Assembly: GCF_039503195.1 (NCBI RefSeq)
Contig: NZ_JBCJKP010000001.1
Span: 1,922,001-1,986,000, forward strand
Source: Streptomyces mirabilis
GTDB taxonomy: Bacteria > Actinomycetota > Actinomycetes > Streptomycetales > Streptomycetaceae
DNA length: 64,000 nucleotides
Reading direction: 5' to 3'
Every line of letters starts with the position of its first letter. The stretch's first letter is position 1. Position numbers and translations under genes: made by a program. Below, one piece after another: positions 1 through 8,863 of this stretch. The notes below the pieces were generated by a model. It saw only the letters and a program-made list of their open reading frames with translations, was not told the DNA's origin and did no database searches.

Positions 1-763
1 CGTGCTCCAGCGCCAGGTGTTCGCCGACGCCCCGCCGGTCGCGTACGAGGAGTCGTACGCCGACCGGCTGCGCGAGCTGATCGGGCGGCACGCCGACGAA
101 CTCGCCGCGGTGATCGTGGAGCCGGTGGTACAGGGCGCGGGCGGGATGCGGTTCCACTCCCCCGCGTATCTGCGGGTGCTGCGGGAGGCGTGCGACGCCC
201 ACGACGTGCTCCTCGTCCTCGACGAGATCGCGACCGGCTTCGGCCGAACGGGCGCTCTCTTCGCGGCGGAGCACGCCGGTATCACGCCGGACGTGATGTG
301 CGTCGGCAAGGCGCTGACCGGCGGCTATATGACGATGGCGGCGACGCTCTGCACGGCGCGGGTGGCCGAGGGCATCTCACGCGGTGAGGTCCCGGTGCTG
401 GCTCACGGCCCGACCTTCATGGGCAATCCGCTCGCCGCCGCGGTGGCCTGCGCCTCGATCGACCTGCTGCTCGGACAGGACTGGCAGACCGAGGTGAAGC
501 GGATCGAGGCGGGTCTGCGGGACGGCCTGGCGGAGGCGTCCTCGCTGCCGGGTGTCCGGGACGTACGTGTCCTGGGCGCGATCGGCGTCGTCCAGCTCGA
601 CCACGAGGTCGACATGAAGGCGGCCACGGCGGCGGCCGTGCGCGAGGGCGTGTGGCTGCGCCCGTTCCGCGACCTCGTGTACACGATGCCGCCGTACGTC
701 ACGGGTGACGTGGACGTGGCACGGATCGCGCGCGCGGTGTGCGCGGCGGCACGGGAGGGATGA
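1..763 (+). CDS. bioA: BioA aminotransferase, 3' part (adenosylmethionine-8-amino-7-oxononanoate aminotransferase)
   Basis: PLP-dependent class-III aminotransferase that makes 7,8-diaminopelargonate in cytosolic biotin synthesis. About 253 C-terminal residues are present; the N-terminus lies outside the window, where the family is usually about 420-430 residues. Visible class-III marks are the cofactor-binding Asp in [14 protein letters not shown] and the PLP lysine in CVGKALTGG, followed by [14 protein letters not shown]. The product could be a general class-III transaminase, but bioD follows after one base, which settles the biotin assignment. The stop TGA is at 761-763 and the bioD ATG at 765, so the two are translationally coupled. 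Confidence 0.93.
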   Translation, partial: VLQRQVFADAPPVAYEESYADRLRELIGRHADELAAVIVEPVVQGAGGMRFHSPAYLRVLREACDAHDVLLVLDEIATGFGRTGALFAAEHAGITPDVMCVGKALTGGYMTMAATLCTARVAEGISRGEVPVLAHGPTFMGNPLAAAVACASIDLLLGQDWQTEVKRIEAGLRDGLAEASSLPGVRDVRVLGAIGVVQLDHEVDMKAATAAAVREGVWLRPFRDLVYTMPPYVTGDVDVARIARAVCAAAREG

Positions 764-764
764 C

Positions 765-1481
765 ATGGCGGTTCTGGTGATCACGGGGACGGGCACGGAG
801 GTCGGCAAGACGGTCACGACGGCCGCCGTCGCCGCCACGGCCCTCGCGGCCGGACGCTCCGTGGCCGTACTCAAGCCGGCGCAGACGGGTGTACGCCCGG
901 ACGAGCGCGGGGACGCCGACGAGGTGGCCCGGCTCGCGGGCGCCGTGACCACGCTCGAACTCGCCCGCTATCCCGAGCCGTTGGCTCCCGCGACGGCCGC
1001 GCGGCGGGCCTCCCTGCCCCCGGTGAGCCCGGTCGCGGTGGCGAAGGCGGCGGCCGAACTGGCCACCGAGCACGACCTCGTGCTGGTCGAGGGAGCGGGC
1101 GGTCTCCTCGTCCGTTTCGACGACGAGGGCGGCACGCTGGCGGACGCGGCGAGCCTGCTGGACGCGCCGGTGCTGGTGGTGGCGTCAGCGGGCCTCGGCA
1201 CCCTGAACACCTCCGAACTGACGGCTCGTGAACTGCGGCGCCGTGGGCTGGACTTGGCGGGATTCGTCATCGGCAGCTGGCCCGACTCCCCCGACCTGGC
1301 GTCGCGTTGCAACCTCGCGGACCTGCCGGTCGTGGCGGAAGCTCCGCTGCTGGGAGCGCTGCCCGCGGGGGCGGGGGCTCACCCGGTCGCCGACTTCTGC
1401 GCGCAGGCGCCTGGGTGGCTGGCCTCTCGGCTGGGCGGCACCTGGGACGCCCACGCCTTCATTTCGGCGCAGGGGGTCTGA
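765..1481 (+). CDS. bioD: Dethiobiotin synthetase
   Basis: ATP-dependent carboxylation and ring closure of diaminopelargonate to dethiobiotin, a cytosolic step of biotin synthesis. The 238-residue protein begins MAVLVITGTGTEVGKT, in which GTGTEVGKT is the P-loop typical of BioD. The second hallmark, VEGAGGLLV, lies near residue 110. Length matches the family. The ATG at 765 follows the bioA stop by one base; a GGAGG inside the end of bioA (about 754-758) serves as ribosome site. A 7-bp hairpin immediately after the stop probably ends the operon. Confidence 0.95.
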   Translation: MAVLVITGTGTEVGKTVTTAAVAATALAAGRSVAVLKPAQTGVRPDERGDADEVARLAGAVTTLELARYPEPLAPATAARRASLPPVSPVAVAKAAAELATEHDLVLVEGAGGLLVRFDDEGGTLADAASLLDAPVLVVASAGLGTLNTSELTARELRRRGLDLAGFVIGSWPDSPDLASRCNLADLPVVAEAPLLGALPAGAGAHPVADFCAQAPGWLASRLGGTWDAHAFISAQGV

Positions 1482-1545
1482 GCGCCTCGTCAGAGGCGCG
1501 GGGGACTGCGCGCCCGGCCACGACCGACCCGCAGCCGGCCAACGA
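1482..1545 (+). terminator. Hairpin terminator with a downstream tract typical of Streptomyces intergenic repeats
   Basis: GCGCCTC at 1482-1488 pairs perfectly with GAGGCGC at 1493-1499 around a GTCA loop, directly after the bioD stop. The following bases (GGGGGACTGCGCGCCCGGCC, 1501-1520, then CACGACC) resemble a sequence I remember as widespread downstream of Streptomyces genes. The hairpin is seen directly; the repeat-family membership is from memory and untested. Confidence 0.6.
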
Positions 1546-1559
1546 CACCAACCGCCCCC

Positions 1560-3432
1560 TCACCGCTCACCCAACAACCGCACCAACTCGATCCGCGACC
1601 GAATCCCCAACCGCGCGAACACCCCCCGCAGATGATGATCAATGGTCCGCGGACTGAGCAACAACCGCGCCGCGATCTCCCGATTGGTCGCCCCGTCGGC
1701 CGCCATGCGCGCGACCATCAACTGCTGCGCGGTGAGGCGGGCGACGAGATCGTCGGCGCCCCGCACCGGGGAGGCGGGCTCCCCCAGGACGCGGAGTTCG
1801 GTCCGCGCCGCCGCCGCACACTGCGGCGAACCGAAGTGCTCGAACGCCTCGAGGGCGCTGTGCAGCCGGTCACGGGCCTCCGTCCGGTGCCGCAGCCGCC
1901 GTAGCGCACCGCCGAACAGCAGCTCCGTGCGGGCGCGTTCGAAGTTTCGAAGTCACGGGTGCCCGAGGCGTGCAGGTCGAGGGCGGTGCGGTAGTGCTCG
2001 ACGGCCTCCGCGCCGGAGGCGAGCAGGGCCCGGCAGCGGGCGCTGAGGGCCAGGTCGTCGGGGCTGCGCACGGTACGCGCCCAGTGGTCGTAGTCGGCGT
2101 GGGCGACCCGGGCGACCCGTGTGTAGCCGGTGCGGACGGCGGCCTCGACGTAGTGCGGGGTGGCGATGTGACGGATGGCGCGGTGCCCGTGCCCGGGGCC
2201 GAATCCGGCGAGGGCGCGCAGCCGGGCCGCCGAGGCGGCGAAGCGGCCGGTGCTCAGGTCGAGGAAGGCGAGCGCGAACAGGGCCAGCGCGGCGGGCCGG
2301 CCGAGCCCGCGGGCGAGGGCGTAGGAGCGGGCGGCCTCGGCGCGCTCCCGGCAGACGTCCTCGTCGCCGGTGACCGCGGCGAACATCGCGAGGGCCGCTG
2401 CAGATGACAGGCCCCGTTGTCCTGGCCGCTGGTGTACGCCTGGCGGAGGGCCTCCAGTGTGGCGGCCTCGGCGGCCCTCGGTCGACCGGTCCAGGAGTCG
2501 GCGTAGGCCCGGAACTCCATGGCCTGGGGAACGGTGACCCCGTCTCCCCCGGCCCGGGCGGTGGCGGCGGCCCGGACGGTGGCGGTGGCGGCCGCGGTGT
2601 GGTCGCCGAGCATGAGCGCGGCGATCCCGGCGTGGATCAGCAGGGTGGGATCGCCCCCGGGACCGCAGCGCCCGGCCGCCGCCTTCAGCAGGTCCCGCGC
2701 GTCGTCGTACCGGCCCTCGATCGCGGCGGCCAGCCCGCCCGCCAGGCGTCGGCGGCCGCGCGGGCGAGCAGCCGGGCCCGCTCGCTCGGCTCGGGGGACA
2801 GCGCGGCGGCGCGTTCGACGAGGGCGCAGGCCAGGGCGTGGTCGCCCGCGGTGCGCGCGGTGTGGGCGGCCGCCCGGAGTTCGGCGGCGAGGCGTCGGCT
2901 GGGACCGAGTGCGGCGGCGCCCCGGTGCCAGGACCGCCGGGGTGACTCGCCCTCGCCGCGCAGGACCCGGGCGAGCAGGAGGTGGACGGCGCGCCGGTCC
3001 GTCACGGAGGCGGTCTCGTAGGCCGCTGTCCGGGTCCACGGATCGCGGAAGACGATCCCGCCCGCCGTGGCGTGGGCGACTCCGGCCACCTCGGCGGTGA
3101 CCAGGGGCCGGGCGTCGAGCCGGGCCGCGGTGACGGCCCGCAGGAAGGCGTGGGTGTCGACCGGGGTCGGCCGCCGCGAGGAGCAGGGGGCGCCGGGTGG
3201 TGTCGGGCAGGGCGCGGACCTCCTGGCGGTACGCGCGCAGGAGTACGGGAGGCTGTGCAGGCAGCGGGTCGAGGCCGGTCAGCTGACGTTCGGTCAATGC
3301 GGAGGCGAGTTTCGCGGCGGCGCGGCGGTCGCCGTGCGCGGTGCGCAGGATCCGTACCCGTACGCCTTCGGGAAGCGAGGGGCCGAGTTCGGGTTGTGCG
3401 GGGCCGCGTACGGGGTTCACCGAAGTCACCAC
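1560..3432 (-). pseudogene. LuxR-family (LAL-like) transcriptional regulator, broken by frameshifts
   Basis: On the minus strand a single helical-repeat regulator can be followed only by changing frame at least four times, near 3165, 2735, 2400 and 1900. The last piece (1560-1766) is a clear LuxR helix-turn-helix, with LTAQQLMVARMAADGATNRE then RTIDHHLRGVFARLGI. The middle pieces are Ala/Leu/Arg-rich TPR-like helices typical of large ATPase regulators of the LuxR family. No Walker A motif is visible, so the N-terminal ATPase domain (family size usually about 900 residues) is missing. The first readable residues are MVTSVNPVRG at 3432. Either a decayed gene or a stretch with indel errors; four shifts in one gene favour decay. 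Confidence 0.75.
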
Positions 3433-3546
3433 CCGAAGGACGTTACCGGTGAGTTAACTGGCAAGTAAAGACCGGCGATTTCACCGATGCGGCGCGCGTA
3501 GACCCCGGCCGACACTCCAGGCACCCCACCCTTGTCTGGAGGCACC

Positions 3547-3744
3547 ATGCAACGCCGCTCGCGTCGCATCGCCACGTCCTTCTCCGCCGTGGTCGCGGCG
3601 CTCCTCGTGTCACTCTCCCTGTCCGCCGTGCCCGCCCGGGCCGCGACCCACAACCCCGTCATCTTCGTGCACGGTCTCAGCAGTTCGGCGAGCACGAGCG
3701 TCGCAGAGCGTGCGGCGGACGTCCTGGGGGGACAATCCCGGTAA
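3547..3744 (+). pseudogene. Secreted lipase/esterase, N-terminal fragment
   Basis: The 65-residue frame starts with ATG at 3547 behind TGGAGG. It encodes a good Sec signal peptide (MQRRSRR, a hydrophobic stretch, then AVPARAA). The mature start HNPVIFVHGLSSSAST is the beta-strand and oxyanion HG motif that opens Streptomyces secreted alpha/beta lipases. It then loses similarity and stops at 3742, so the nucleophile elbow and the rest of a roughly 280-300 residue enzyme are absent. Most likely a truncated gene left by a deletion before the methyltransferase. Confidence 0.7.
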
Positions 3745-3770
3745 GACCCCGTCCTCCCGGGAGGTCCGTC

Positions 3771-4457
3771 ATGCCCTTCAGGCCAGCCGGCTCCGCCAAG
3801 CTGTCGCACGACGCCGTGCACCATCCACTGTTCGCCCGCTACTACGCCCGTGTCAGCGTGATGGCCGAGACCCGGATGGGCATGGGCGGGGTACGCGACC
3901 GGCTGCTCACCGGACTTTCGGGGCGGGTCATCGAGATCGGCGCCGGCAACGGGCTGAACTTCGCGCACTACCCGAGCGCCGTCTCCGAGGTGGTGGCGCT
4001 CGAACCCGAGCGGCTGCTGCGGCAGTTGGCCGTGGAGGCCGCGCTGCGCTCCGAGGTGCCCGTGGACGTGGTGCCGGGCGCGGCGGAGGCGCTGCCGGTC
4101 AAGAGCGAGGCGTTCGACGGGGCGGTGATGTCGCTGGTGCTGTGCAGCGTGCGCGATGTGCCGCGGGCCCTGGGCGAGTTGCGGCGCGTGCTGCGGCCCG
4201 GTGGCACCGTGCGGTTCTTCGAGCACGGAAAGGGCGGCGGGCGCGTGATGGCGTCCGCCCAGCGCGGCCTGGACCGGACGGTGTGGCCGCGACTGAACGG
4301 CGGCTGCCATCTGGCCCGCGACCCGATCGCCGCGCTGCGCGAGGCCGGATTCGAACTGGGCCCGTACCGGCGGCTGTTGATGCCCGAGAAGGGACCGCGG
4401 CTGCCCACGTCGTACTGCGTGCTGGGCAGCGCGAGGCGCCCGCCGGTCAGGGAGTAG
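3771..4457 (+). CDS. Class I SAM-dependent methyltransferase
   Basis: A 228-residue cytosolic methyltransferase of the Methyltransf_11 type. Motif I, VIEIGAGNGLNF, binds SAM. It is followed by the acidic strand end VVALEPE, the motif II-like AEALPVKSEAFDGAVMSLVL and the post-motif LRRVLRPGGTVRFFEH. The substrate cannot be told; UbiE/phospholipid-type methyltransferases look similar. The ATG at 3771 follows GGGAGG at 3758. It stands alone between a truncated lipase and the convergent toxin-antitoxin operon, whose last base abuts its stop. Confidence 0.85.
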   Translation: MPFRPAGSAKLSHDAVHHPLFARYYARVSVMAETRMGMGGVRDRLLTGLSGRVIEIGAGNGLNFAHYPSAVSEVVALEPERLLRQLAVEAALRSEVPVDVVPGAAEALPVKSEAFDGAVMSLVLCSVRDVPRALGELRRVLRPGGTVRFFEHGKGGGRVMASAQRGLDRTVWPRLNGGCHLARDPIAALREAGFELGPYRRLLMPEKGPRLPTSYCVLGSARRPPVRE

Positions 4458-4832
4458 TCACAGACTCCACTGCCGCAGCTCCTGTGCGATCTCGTGCACG
4501 GTCGCGTCGCCGCCCTTCACCAGGCGGGCGAGTTCGCGCACCTGCTCGGGCGAGGTGACGACCTTGAGGCCGCTGGCGACGAGATAGGCGTACGCGACGG
4601 CCGAGGCGAACATCGCGTTGGACCGTTCGAGCGCCGGGACGTGCAGCAGCAACTGGAGCAGCGCGGCGGCGCGGGCGTGCGGGCTGTCGTAGACGGGAAT
4701 GCCGAATATCTCCGCCTCGTGCCGACTGACGGCGGCGACGAGGGCTCCCCAGTCGGTGACCTGGGGATCTCCGGGCGTCTTCTGTTCGGCGACCATGAGG
4801 AGCCAGGCGAGGTCGACTCTGAGACTGCTCAA
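4458..4832 (-). CDS. Fic/Doc-like toxin of a toxin-antitoxin pair, degenerate Fic motif
   Basis: A 124-residue all-helical protein with a TTG start (4832), four bases after the antitoxin stop. It resembles the small actinobacterial Fic-family toxin component in overall pattern: LAWLLMVAEQ, then FGIPVYDSPHARAAALLQLL, then VPALERSNAMFASAVAYAYL. The canonical Fic active-site loop HxFx(D/E)GN(G/K)R is not intact. Here residues 64-72 read HVPALERSN, keeping a His and an Asn but lacking the glycine and the arginine that bind ATP phosphates in Doc/Fic. It may be inactive, may use another nucleotide, or may be a non-AMPylating Fic fold. Antitoxin-first order and tight spacing support a toxin role. 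Confidence 0.65.
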   Translation of the reverse strand: MSSLRVDLAWLLMVAEQKTPGDPQVTDWGALVAAVSRHEAEIFGIPVYDSPHARAAALLQLLLHVPALERSNAMFASAVAYAYLVASGLKVVTSPEQVRELARLVKGGDATVHEIAQELRQWSL

Positions 4833-4836
4833 GGGA

Positions 4837-5100
4837 TCAACGACGACCTTCGCGCGAGCCGTCCCGGAACGCGTCCCGTGAGCCCTCCCGGTCCGCGCCG
4901 AACTCCTCGGCGAAGACGTTCGCGTACTGCTTCATGAAGTCGGAGGCGGCGTCGACGAAGGTGTGGCCGACCTCCCCGGTGTCCTGTCTGACCAGTTCTT
5001 CGATGTAGCGGTTCACGCTCATGCCGCGTTCCAGGGCCCGCTCCCGGGCCGCCCTGGCGGTGCCCTCGTCCACCCGCACGTTCAGCTGAGTCTTCGCCAT
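4837..5100 (-). CDS. Ribbon-helix-helix antitoxin
   Basis: An 87-residue protein. MAKTQLNVRVDEGTARAARE forms the DNA-binding ribbon, and ALERGMSVNRYIEELVR the two helices of an Arc/MetJ-type RHH dimer (residues 1-40). The C-terminal half is charged and probably wraps the toxin; its last residues (DREGSRDAFRDGSREGRR) are a low-complexity tail. It is the first gene of a two-gene operon with the Fic-like toxin. A palindromic site sits immediately upstream of its ATG, as expected for autorepression. Role inferred from domain type and gene order. Confidence 0.75.
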   Translation of the reverse strand: MAKTQLNVRVDEGTARAARERALERGMSVNRYIEELVRQDTGEVGHTFVDAASDFMKQYANVFAEEFGADREGSRDAFRDGSREGRR

Positions 5101-5108
5101 ACCTCGAA

Positions 5109-5130
5109 GCTAGCGCCGAAGTGCTAGCAC
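5109..5130. promoter_or_regulatory. Candidate operator of the toxin-antitoxin operon
   Basis: Two GCTAGC palindromes at 5109-5114 and 5123-5128 lie 14 bp apart centre to centre. The second is embedded in the perfect 10-bp palindrome GTGCTAGCAC (5121-5130). The block begins 8 bases upstream of the antitoxin start codon. Paired short palindromes are the usual target of RHH antitoxin dimers, so autoregulation is a reasonable inference. Confidence 0.5.
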
Positions 5131-5246
5131 CCGCAAGGGGGCGACTCGCCGGAGCCGGTACCTCGGGGGATACCGGCCGTGGGCGGGGTCACACTACGCT
5201 CGGCCGGGACCAGGGAGTCAGGACGTCCATCACGGAGGAGGCGGCC

Positions 5247-6143
5247 TTGTCCACACCTGCTGCGGAGCACGCCGTCGGACGACGGGACGCCGACGGGGTC
5301 GCCGCCCGCGCCCGCGGCCTGACGAAGGCGTACGGATCCGGCGAGACCACCGTCCTCGCCCTCGACTCGGTCGACGTGGACATCGCGCGCGGCCGCTTCA
5401 CCGCGGTCATGGGCCCCTCGGGTTCCGGGAAGTCGACGCTGATGCACTGCCTCGCGGGACTCGACACCGTCTCGGCCGGACAGGTGTGGCTCGGCGACAC
5501 CGAGATCACGGGGCTCAAGGACCGTGAGCTGACCCGCCTGCGCCGGGACCGGATCGGGTTCATGTTCCAGTCCTTCAATCTGATCCCCACGCTGAACGCG
5601 GCCGAGAACATCACGCTTCCGATGGACATCGCGGGTCAAAAGCCGGACCAGAAGTGGCTGGACCAGGTCATCGACACGCTCGGGCTGCGGGACCGGCTGA
5701 AGCACCGGCCCGCACAGCTGTCCGGCGGACAACAGCAGCGCGTCGCCTGTGCGCGGGCGCTCGCCTCCCGCCCCGAGCTGATCTTCGCGGACGAGCCGAC
5801 CGGCAACCTCGACTCCCGTGCGGGGCTCGAGGTCCTCGGCTTCCTGCGCGAGGCGGTCGACGACCTCGGCCAGAGCGTCGTCATGGTCACGCACGATCCG
5901 GGCGCGGCGGCCCACTCCGATGTGGTGCTGTTCCTCGGGGACGGGCGGATCGTGGACGAGATGGAGCGGCCGACGGCGGAGGCGGTGCTGGAGCGCATGC
6001 GGCACTTCTCCGGGGGCCGCCCGGCCGCCGGGGGCGCCTCCGACGGCGTGGACGTGGTCCTGGCCGCCGACTCCGACGACGTACCTCTCGACGCGTCTGT
6101 GGACGCATCTCTCGACACCCTCGACACCTTCGACAAGGACTGA
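5247..6143 (+). CDS. ABC transporter ATP-binding protein (MacB/LolD type)
   Basis: A 298-residue ATPase. Walker A GPSGSGKST lies at residues 56-64, followed by the Q-loop region FMFQSFNLIPTLNAAEN, signature LSGGQQQR, Walker B LIFADEPTGNLD and switch VVMVTHD. This pattern is that of ATPases partnered with FtsX/MacB permeases, and such a permease starts 10 bases downstream. I chose the TTG start at 5247 because CACGGAGGAGG ends six bases before it; reading upstream gives only low-quality sequence. The Asp/Ser-rich C-terminal tail after about residue 255 is extra to the usual 230-residue family. Likely exports a lipid or peptide-like substrate, not identifiable here. Confidence 0.92.
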   Translation: MSTPAAEHAVGRRDADGVAARARGLTKAYGSGETTVLALDSVDVDIARGRFTAVMGPSGSGKSTLMHCLAGLDTVSAGQVWLGDTEITGLKDRELTRLRRDRIGFMFQSFNLIPTLNAAENITLPMDIAGQKPDQKWLDQVIDTLGLRDRLKHRPAQLSGGQQQRVACARALASRPELIFADEPTGNLDSRAGLEVLGFLREAVDDLGQSVVMVTHDPGAAAHSDVVLFLGDGRIVDEMERPTAEAVLERMRHFSGGRPAAGGASDGVDVVLAADSDDVPLDASVDASLDTLDTFDKD

Positions 6144-6153
6144 GGCGGCGGCC

Positions 6154-8718
6154 GTGCTCAAGGCGACTCTGCGGAGCTTCCTCGCCCACAAGGGACGACT
6201 GCTGCTCTCGGCGCTGGCCGTCGTGCTGTCCGTGGCGTTCGTGGCGGGCAGCCTGATCTTCTCGGACACGGTCACCCGTACGTTCGACCGGCTCTTCGCG
6301 TCCACCGCCGCCGATGTGACCGTGTCGCCGAAGAACGACCTCAAGTCGCGGGTGGCGACCGGCGCCACGCCGACGCTGCCCGCCTCGCTCGCGGACCGGC
6401 TCGCGAAGGTCGACGGCGTGGCGGCCACCCATGTGGACGTGAGCGTCGAGAACCTCACCATCGTCGACCGCGACAACAAGTCGATCGGACCCACCTCGGG
6501 CGCGCCGACCATCGCCACCAACTGGCAGGTCACCAAGCGCAGCCCGGTGAAGCTGACCTCCGGCCACGCCCCGCACGGCGCCGACGAGGCGCTGCTCGAC
6601 GCGGACACCGCCCAACACAAGCACGTGGCGATCGGCGACACCCTGACGGTGCAGGCGGAGCGCACCTTCCCGGTGAGGGTCGTCGGCATCGCCACCTTCA
6701 CCACCACCAACCCCGGTGCCGCGCTGCTGTTCCTCGACACCCCCACCGCGCAGACGAACCTGCTCGGCAGCCCGGACGCCGCCACGAGCATCGCGGTGGA
6801 CGCGGCGCCCGGTGTCGCCGACGCTCCGCTCAAACAGCGGATCGCGGCACAGGTGGGCACCACGACGTACGACGTGAAGACCGCCGACGAGCAGGCCAAG
6901 GACGCCACCGCGCAGCTCGGCGGATTCCTGGACGTCATCAAGTACGTGATGCTCGGCTTCGCCGGCATCGCCGTACTGGTCGGCGTCTTCCTGATCGTCA
7001 ACACCTTCTCGATGCTCATCGCCCAACGCACCCGTGAGTTGGGCCTGTTGCGCGCGCTCGGCGCCGACCGGCGGCAGGTGCGGCGGTCCGTGCTCACCGA
7101 GGCGCTGCTGCTCGGTCTGGTCGGCTCGACGCTCGGACTCGCCGCGGGGATCGGTCTCGCCCTCGGGCTGATCCGGCTCATGAGCGCGTTCGGGATGAAC
7201 CTCAAGTCCACCGAGATGGTGATCGGGTGGCCGACCCCCGTCACGTCGTACGTCGTCGGGGTCGGCGTCACCTTCGTGGCGGCGTATCTCCCGGCCCGGC
7301 GCGCGGCCGGTGTCTCCCCGATGGCGGCCCTCTCGGACGCCGAGGTCGCCGGAGTGGGACGGCCGCTGCGGACGCGCGCCCTGGTGGGATCGGTCGTGGG
7401 CGTGGCCGGAGCCGCCGCGCTGACCGGCTGCGCCACGGCGTCGAAGACCGCGACGTCCGCCTCCCTGCTGGGCCTCGGTGTCGTACTCACCCTCATCGCG
7501 ACGGTGATCGCGGGACCGCTCCTTGTGCGGCCGGTGATCCGGGTCCTGGGCGGTGCCTTCCCCGCCCTGTTCGGCCCGGTCGGCCGGATGAGCCAGCGCA
7601 ACGCGCTGCGCAATCCGCGACGCACCGGTGCCACGGCGGCCGCGCTGATGGTGGGCCTCGCGCTGGTCGGCGGGATGTCCGTGGCGAGCGCGTCCATGAG
7701 CAAGTCCTTCGACCACCAGATCGACAAGACACTGGGTTCCGACTTCGTGATCCAGAACAGCAACTTCGTGCCGTTCACCAGGGAGATCACGGACAAGGTG
7801 CGCGCCACCCAGGGTGCCGGGCTCGTGGTCCGCCAGCGGTTCACGCCGGTCGCGGTGCGACTGCCGGACGGCAAGCGGGTGGAGACGACCGCGGCGGGCT
7901 ACGATCCGCGGCTCGACGACGTCGCCCACGTCACGTACACGCAGGGAAACACGGCGGCGGCGCTCGGTGCCGGGCACCTGTCGATGGACGCGAAGTTCGC
8001 GCGGGAGCACGGCGTGCGCGTCGGCAGTGTGATCCCCGTCGAGTTCCCCGCCGGGCGGAAGACCGAGCTGACCGTGGGGGCGCTCACCGACCAGGGCGGC
8101 TCCGGGGGTTTCGGGATGCAGGGCGGGCTGGCCTTCGGCTTCGGCACGGTCGAGAAGTACGTGCCCGGCGGGCAGGACTCGGCCCTGTACGTGAACGCGG
8201 CTCCCGGCACGAGCCCCGACCGGCTGCGCGCGCACCTGGAGCGGACGCTCAAGCCGTATCCGCAGGTGCAGGTCCGTGACCAGGCCGACTACAAGAAACT
8301 CGTGCACGACCAGATCGCCGTGCTGCTCTACCTCGTGTACGCGCTGCTCGGACTCGCGATCGTGATCGCGGTGCTCGGCGTGGTCAACACCCTCGCCCTG
8401 TCGGTGGTCGAACGCACCCGCGAGATCGGGCTGCTGCGCGCCGTCGGGCTCGCCCGGCGCCAACTGCGCCGGATGATCAGGCTGGAGTCGGTGGTGATCG
8501 CCGTGTTCGGCGCCGTCCTCGGCCTCGCGCTCGGGCTGGTCTGGGGCGTCTGTGTGCAGCGGGTCCTCGCGCTCCAGGGCATGAAGTCGCTCGCCATCCC
8601 CTGGACCACCATCGTCGCCGTGGTCGTGGGTTCGGCGGTCGTGGGCATCGTGGCGGCGCTGCTGCCGGCGCTGCGCGCCTCGCGCATGAACGTTCTGGCG
8701 GCCATCGCGCACGAGTGA
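6154..8718 (+). CDS. FtsX-like ABC transporter permease
   Basis: An 854-residue membrane protein of the four-plus-four helix actinobacterial FtsX permease type. It has an N-terminal helix (LLLSALAVVLSVAFVAGSLI), a large extracytoplasmic MacB-like domain, a first FtsX helix bundle (IKYVMLGFAGIAVLVGVFLI), a further helix, a second external domain and a final FtsX bundle (VLLYLVYALLGLAIVIAVLG). RTRELGLLRALGA and RTREIGLLRAVGL are the two internal copies of the coupling-helix motif, so the protein is an internal duplication. The GTG start at 6154 lies 10 bases after the ATPase stop. Works with the preceding ATPase as an exporter or mechanotransmission system. Confidence 0.92.
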   Translation: MLKATLRSFLAHKGRLLLSALAVVLSVAFVAGSLIFSDTVTRTFDRLFASTAADVTVSPKNDLKSRVATGATPTLPASLADRLAKVDGVAATHVDVSVENLTIVDRDNKSIGPTSGAPTIATNWQVTKRSPVKLTSGHAPHGADEALLDADTAQHKHVAIGDTLTVQAERTFPVRVVGIATFTTTNPGAALLFLDTPTAQTNLLGSPDAATSIAVDAAPGVADAPLKQRIAAQVGTTTYDVKTADEQAKDATAQLGGFLDVIKYVMLGFAGIAVLVGVFLIVNTFSMLIAQRTRELGLLRALGADRRQVRRSVLTEALLLGLVGSTLGLAAGIGLALGLIRLMSAFGMNLKSTEMVIGWPTPVTSYVVGVGVTFVAAYLPARRAAGVSPMAALSDAEVAGVGRPLRTRALVGSVVGVAGAAALTGCATASKTATSASLLGLGVVLTLIATVIAGPLLVRPVIRVLGGAFPALFGPVGRMSQRNALRNPRRTGATAAALMVGLALVGGMSVASASMSKSFDHQIDKTLGSDFVIQNSNFVPFTREITDKVRATQGAGLVVRQRFTPVAVRLPDGKRVETTAAGYDPRLDDVAHVTYTQGNTAAALGAGHLSMDAKFAREHGVRVGSVIPVEFPAGRKTELTVGALTDQGGSGGFGMQGGLAFGFGTVEKYVPGGQDSALYVNAAPGTSPDRLRAHLERTLKPYPQVQVRDQADYKKLVHDQIAVLLYLVYALLGLAIVIAVLGVVNTLALSVVERTREIGLLRAVGLARRQLRRMIRLESVVIAVFGAVLGLALGLVWGVCVQRVLALQGMKSLAIPWTTIVAVVVGSAVVGIVAALLPALRASRMNVLAAIAHE

Positions 8719-8743
8719 TGTGGGCGTTCCTGTTGATGGACGC

Positions 8744-8806
8744 GTCCTGTCCACCGGTGTACGTGTCCTGTCCACCGATGGATGTGTCCTGTCCACCGAT
8801 GCACTC
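8744..8806. repeat. Three tandem copies of a 21-bp repeat
   Basis: Units begin at 8744, 8765 and 8786, an exact 21-bp period. All share the core GTCCTGTCCACCG followed by ATG or GTG; the last 5 bases vary. It lies between the permease stop and the next gene and is not coding on the plus strand. It may be a terminator-region minisatellite or a set of protein-binding sites on one DNA face, since 21 bp is two helical turns. Confidence 0.85.
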
Positions 8807-8863
8807 GCGTCCGACCCACTCCGTTCGCCTTGCGCACAAGTGGCCTGTGAATGAGGAGAGTTC

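Noticed and set aside
8744..8806. CRISPR-like array
   Set aside because: Only three 21-bp units with no spacers between them and no cas genes; it is a simple tandem repeat.
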